Origin: JAATFS01 sp037145635
GTDB lineage: Bacteria; Pseudomonadota; Gammaproteobacteria; Xanthomonadales; Xanthomonadaceae
Length of the DNA stretch: 64,000 bases
NCBI GenBank assembly: GCA_037145635.1
Contig: JBBCXB010000001.1
Coordinates: 124,001-188,000, forward strand
Reading direction: 5' to 3'
The notes beneath the pieces are model-generated. The model did no database searches. It saw only the letters and a program-made list of their open reading frames with translations, and was not told the origin of the DNA. The position numbers and the translations under genes are program-made. This document shows positions 61,057-64,000 of the stretch, one piece after another; position 1 is the first letter of the stretch, and the number at the start of each line of letters is the position of its first letter.

Positions 61057-62069
61057 CGGGTTGGGCATGGCCGCACTGGCAGGACGCGTTCGCCACGTTC
61101 GCCTGGCCCTGGGCGGGGTGGTTGCTGCCGTTGCCGCTGGTGATGCTGCTGTGGCCGCGCCAGCGCGGTCGGCAGGCGGCGCTGCGGGTGCCCTATGGCG
61201 AGCAGCTGCGTTCGATCGCGCAGGCCGAGCGCCTGCCCGGCCTGCGCCAGCCGCGCGTGCTGGCGTGGCTGGCCTGGGCGCTGCTGTGCGCGGCGCTGGC
61301 GCGGCCGCAGCAGCTCGGCGAACCGATCCAGCCGCCGCAGGAAGCGCGGCAGATGATGCTGGCGGTGGACCTGTCCGGCAGCATGAGCGAACCCGACATG
61401 CAACTGGGCGGCCGCGTCGTCGACCGGCTGACCGCGGCCAAGGCGGTCCTGGCCGACTTCCTCGAACGGCGCCAGGGCGACCGCGTCGGCCTGCTGGTGT
61501 TCGGGCAGCGCGCCTATGCGCTGACGCCGCTGACCGCCGACCTGGCCTCGGTGCGCGACCAGCTGCGCGACAGCGTGGTCGGCCTGGCCGGGCGCGAGAC
61601 CGCGCTGGGCGATGCGATCGCGCTGTCGGTCAAGCGCCTGCGCGAGCAGCCGCAGGGCCAGCGCGTGGTCATCGTGCTCACCGATGGCGTCAACACCGCC
61701 GGCGTACTGGAGCCGCTGAAGGCGGCCGAACTGGCGAAGGCCGAAAACGTGCGGGTGCACACCATCGCCTTCGGCGGCAGCGGCGGGTACTCGCTGTTCG
61801 GCATCCCGATCCCCGGCGGCGACGAGAGCGAGATCGACGAGACCACGTTGCGCAGCATCGCCACCCGGACCGGCGGACGTTTCTTCCGTGCCCGCGACAC
61901 CGAGCAGCTGGCCGGCATCTATGCCGAACTCGACCGGCTGGAGCCGGTCAAGGCGGCCGGCCCGGCGGTGCAGCCGCGCATCGAGCAGTTCCACTGGCCG
62001 CTGGGTGCGGCGCTGCTGCTGGCGGTGATCGCGTTCCTGCTGCCGCGGAGGTGGTCGTGGGCGCGCTGA
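61053..62069 (+). CDS. von Willebrand factor A membrane protein (BatA-like)
   Basis: 338 aa. Membrane helices near the N-terminus (WAGWLLPLPLVMLLWP) and at the C-terminus (LGAALLLAVIAFLLPRRW) flank a vWA domain with an intact MIDAS: AVDLSGSMSEPDM (DxSxS), RETALGDAI (Thr) and LTDGVNTAG (Asp). BatA-like proteins bind metals and partner proteins in the periplasm or at the membrane. Start by ATGA overlap with DUF4381. Confidence 0.93.
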   Translation: MTGWAWPHWQDAFATFAWPWAGWLLPLPLVMLLWPRQRGRQAALRVPYGEQLRSIAQAERLPGLRQPRVLAWLAWALLCAALARPQQLGEPIQPPQEARQMMLAVDLSGSMSEPDMQLGGRVVDRLTAAKAVLADFLERRQGDRVGLLVFGQRAYALTPLTADLASVRDQLRDSVVGLAGRETALGDAIALSVKRLREQPQGQRVVIVLTDGVNTAGVLEPLKAAELAKAENVRVHTIAFGGSGGYSLFGIPIPGGDESEIDETTLRSIATRTGGRFFRARDTEQLAGIYAELDRLEPVKAAGPAVQPRIEQFHWPLGAALLLAVIAFLLPRRWSWAR

Positions 62070-63751
62070 CGGAGCTGCTGCACTCGCTGCACTGGTTGCG
62101 GCCGGCCTGGTTCTGGGCGTTGCTGGCGCTGCTGCCGGGCGCGGCGATCTGGGCCTACCGCCAGCGCCGCGGCAACGTCTGGCGCCGCAGCGTGGATGCG
62201 CACCTGCTGCCGCAGCTGCTGGTGGCCGGCGGCCGCAGCAGTGGGTGGGGCTTCGTGCTCGTGGCGCTGGCCTACACCCTGGCGGTGCTGGCGTTGAGCG
62301 GGCCGAGCTGGCGCCAGAGCGAGCGGCCGCTGTTCCGGTCCAATGCGCCGCTGGTGATCGCGCTGGACCTGTCGTCGAGCGCCGAGGCCACCGACCTGCC
62401 GCCGTCGCGGCTGCTGCAGGCGCGCGCCAAGCTCGCCACGCTGCTGCGCGAGCGCGCCGGCGGCGACGTGGCGCTGCTGACCTATGCCGGCGACAGTTTC
62501 ACGGTGGCGCCGCTGACCCGCGACGCGGCCAACGTGGCGCTGTTCCTGGATGCGCTGTCGCCCTCGGTGATGCCGGTGGATGGCCAGCGCGCCGACCGCG
62601 CCATCGACGCCGCCAGCCAGCTGCTGGCGCGCGCCGGCTTCGCGCAGGGCGACATCCTGGTGCTCAGCGACGGCGCCGACGACGCCGCGCGCGAGGCGGC
62701 CGCGCTGGCGTCCGCGCGCGGCTACCACGTCTCGGCGCTGGGGCTGGGTACCGAGCGCGGCGCCGCCTACCGCACCGCGCAGGGCGCGATCGCGCAGGCG
62801 CACCTGGACGAGCCGGCGCTCAAGCGGCTGGCCGGCGACGGCGGCGGCCGCTACGCGCGATTGTCGGTGGACGATTCGGACCTGCGCGCGCTCGGCGTGC
62901 TCGATCCGGCGCGCCGGGAAGCCGGCGACCGCCAGGCGCAGGGCGGCAAGGACTGGCTGGACGAAGGCTACTGGCTGCTGCCGCCGCTGATGCTGCTGGC
63001 CCTGCTGGCGTTCCGCCGGCGCGGCGCGCTCGCGGCGCTCGCGATGCTCGGCCTGCTGCCGCTCGCGCTGCCCGCGCAGGCCGCCGACGGCACCTGGTGG
63101 CGGCGCGCCGACCAGGTGCAGCAGCAGCGCATTGACCGTGGCGTGCAGGCCTACCGCAGCGGCGACTTCGCCGGCGCGCAGAAACAGTTCGAGGGCATCG
63201 GCAGCGACCAGGCCCAGTACAACCTGGGCAACGCGCTGGCGCGGCAGGGCCGCTACGACGAGGCCATCGCCGCCTACGACCGTGCCTTGAAGCAGCATCC
63301 GGACATGGCCGATGCGAAGGCCAACCGCGCGGCGGTCGAGGCCGCGCGCAAGCGCCGCCCGCCCTCGCCGAAGCCGGACAAGCCGAAGGGCGGCGCGCCG
63401 CCCAAGGACGGCCAGAACCCGCCGCCGTCGACCGGCAAGTCCGGGGCGCAGCCCCCGCCTGCGGGCCGTGGCACGCCGCCGCAGGACCCGCGCGGCGAGG
63501 ATGCGCAGGCGCAGCAGCAGGCCAACCGGGCACAGCGCGAACGCATGCAGCAGGCCATGGCACAGCAGGGCCGCAACGGCAAGCCGCCGGCCGCGGGCGA
63601 GGCCGGCGAGGCCCCCGACGAAACGCCGCAACAACGCGAGCAGCGCCAGGCGGTGGAGGCGTGGATGCGGCGCGTGCCCGACGATCCGGGCAGCCTGCTG
63701 CGCGCGAAGTTCAGGCTGGAATACGAACGCAGGCAACGGGAAGGACAATGA
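62057..63751 (+). CDS. vWA and TPR membrane protein (BatB-BatC fusion)
   Basis: 564 aa. N-terminal helices (LRPAWFWALLALLPGAAIW, GWGFVLVALAYTLAVLALSG), a vWA domain with ALDLSSSAEATDL and VLSDGADDAARE, two helices (YWLLPPLMLLALLAFRR, ALAALAMLGLLPLALPAQA), then TPRs (RGVQAYRSGDFAGAQKQFEG, LGNALARQGRYDEAIAAYDR) and a Pro/Gln-rich C-terminus. So BatB and BatC functions are joined. Start GTG at 62057 overlaps batA by 13 bp; GTG 62051 is also possible. Confidence 0.9.
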   Translation: MGALTELLHSLHWLRPAWFWALLALLPGAAIWAYRQRRGNVWRRSVDAHLLPQLLVAGGRSSGWGFVLVALAYTLAVLALSGPSWRQSERPLFRSNAPLVIALDLSSSAEATDLPPSRLLQARAKLATLLRERAGGDVALLTYAGDSFTVAPLTRDAANVALFLDALSPSVMPVDGQRADRAIDAASQLLARAGFAQGDILVLSDGADDAAREAAALASARGYHVSALGLGTERGAAYRTAQGAIAQAHLDEPALKRLAGDGGGRYARLSVDDSDLRALGVLDPARREAGDRQAQGGKDWLDEGYWLLPPLMLLALLAFRRRGALAALAMLGLLPLALPAQAADGTWWRRADQVQQQRIDRGVQAYRSGDFAGAQKQFEGIGSDQAQYNLGNALARQGRYDEAIAAYDRALKQHPDMADAKANRAAVEAARKRRPPSPKPDKPKGGAPPKDGQNPPPSTGKSGAQPPPAGRGTPPQDPRGEDAQAQQQANRAQRERMQQAMAQQGRNGKPPAAGEAGEAPDETPQQREQRQAVEAWMRRVPDDPGSLLRAKFRLEYERRQREGQ

Positions 63752-64000
63752 TGGGACGGCATCGCTCACGCGCCCTGGCCGCACTGCTGGGCCTCGCCGC
63801 TTCGCTCGGCCCGGTCGCGCAGGCCGCGGCGGAGACCCGCGCCTGGCTGGACCGCGACAGCGTCGGGGTCGGCGAGACCGTCACCCTCAACATCGAGACC
63901 GACCAGCGCTCGGCCGAGCCGGACTACGCGCCGTTGCAGGGCGCCTTCGGCCTCAGCGCGCAGACCGGCAGCCGGCAGATGCAGGTCAGCAACGGCACGG
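63748..64000 (+). CDS. BatD-like protein, 3' partial
   Basis: 84 residues are visible before the window ends. Signal peptide (LAALLGLAASLGPVAQAAAE), then RAWLDRDSVGVGETVTLNIE, the start of a BatD/oxygen-tolerance beta-sandwich. ATGATG overlaps the stop of the previous gene (ATGA). Position after BatA and BatB/C supports the call; the C-terminal membrane anchor lies beyond the window. Confidence 0.85.
   Translation, partial: MMGRHRSRALAALLGLAASLGPVAQAAAETRAWLDRDSVGVGETVTLNIETDQRSAEPDYAPLQGAFGLSAQTGSRQMQVSNGT

Overview
The window comes from a high-GC gammaproteobacterium, most likely of the Xanthomonadaceae (Lysobacter, Luteimonas, Pseudoxanthomonas or Xanthomonas type). The evidence is the gene order (zapA, 6S RNA and formyl-THF cyclo-ligase with ygfB and pepP; mrcA divergent from pilMNOPQ; rpoZ, spoT, ridA, recG), an Oar-like TonB-dependent receptor, a zinc-free type B L31 protein, and mosaic intergenic repeats. 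Genus cannot be fixed from sequence reading alone.

Layout. 1-687: the 3' end of a lower-GC FAD monooxygenase. 688-1308: a repeat region. 1309-12848: a MalT-like regulator, hemL, an Oar-like receptor, thiE, a rubredoxin, SirB1- and DUF192-family proteins, and a divergent hypothetical/HTH pair. 12849-14301: 1.45 kb without a convincing gene, made of tandem micro-repeats and two more copies of a roughly 345-bp repeat also found at 876-1213. 14302-19362: rpiA, an EVE protein, the cyclo-ligase, 6S RNA, zapA and a ZapB-like gene, with ygfB-pepP divergent. 19467-27646: pepQ, a PilZ and DUF1631 pair, hemW, rdgB, a VOC protein, rph and yicC.

27665-38757 is the most interesting part. It is an all-minus-strand iron/heme island lying between yicC and gmk, which are neighbours in many proteobacteria. 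It encodes an ECF sigma factor, a FecR-like anti-sigma factor, a TonB-dependent receptor with an STN signalling domain, a hemophilin-like secreted protein, a Slam-type outer-membrane translocator, heme oxygenase, a DUF454 membrane protein, a shortened Fur-like DNA-binding protein, and ExbB, ExbD and TonB. Fur-box-like sites lie before the sigma gene and before the heme oxygenase group. The genes read as one pathway: sense, secrete a hemophore through Slam, take up heme, energise uptake, and break heme down. The parts are known families; the combination with cell-surface signalling and the small Fur-like gene deserve attention.

38872-47894: gmk, rpoZ, spoT, ridA, recG, a nucleoside hydrolase, rpmE2 and gltA. 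48109-49421: two coupled hypothetical genes. 49548-57046: mrcA (PBP1a) and the divergent type IV pilus operon pilMNOPQ. 57107-58480: a lower-GC patch with a secreted, internally duplicated, cysteine-rich protein of unknown function. 58559-64000: a MoxR, DUF58, DUF4381 and von Willebrand operon (aerotolerance/Bat type), cut by the window end in the BatD-like gene.
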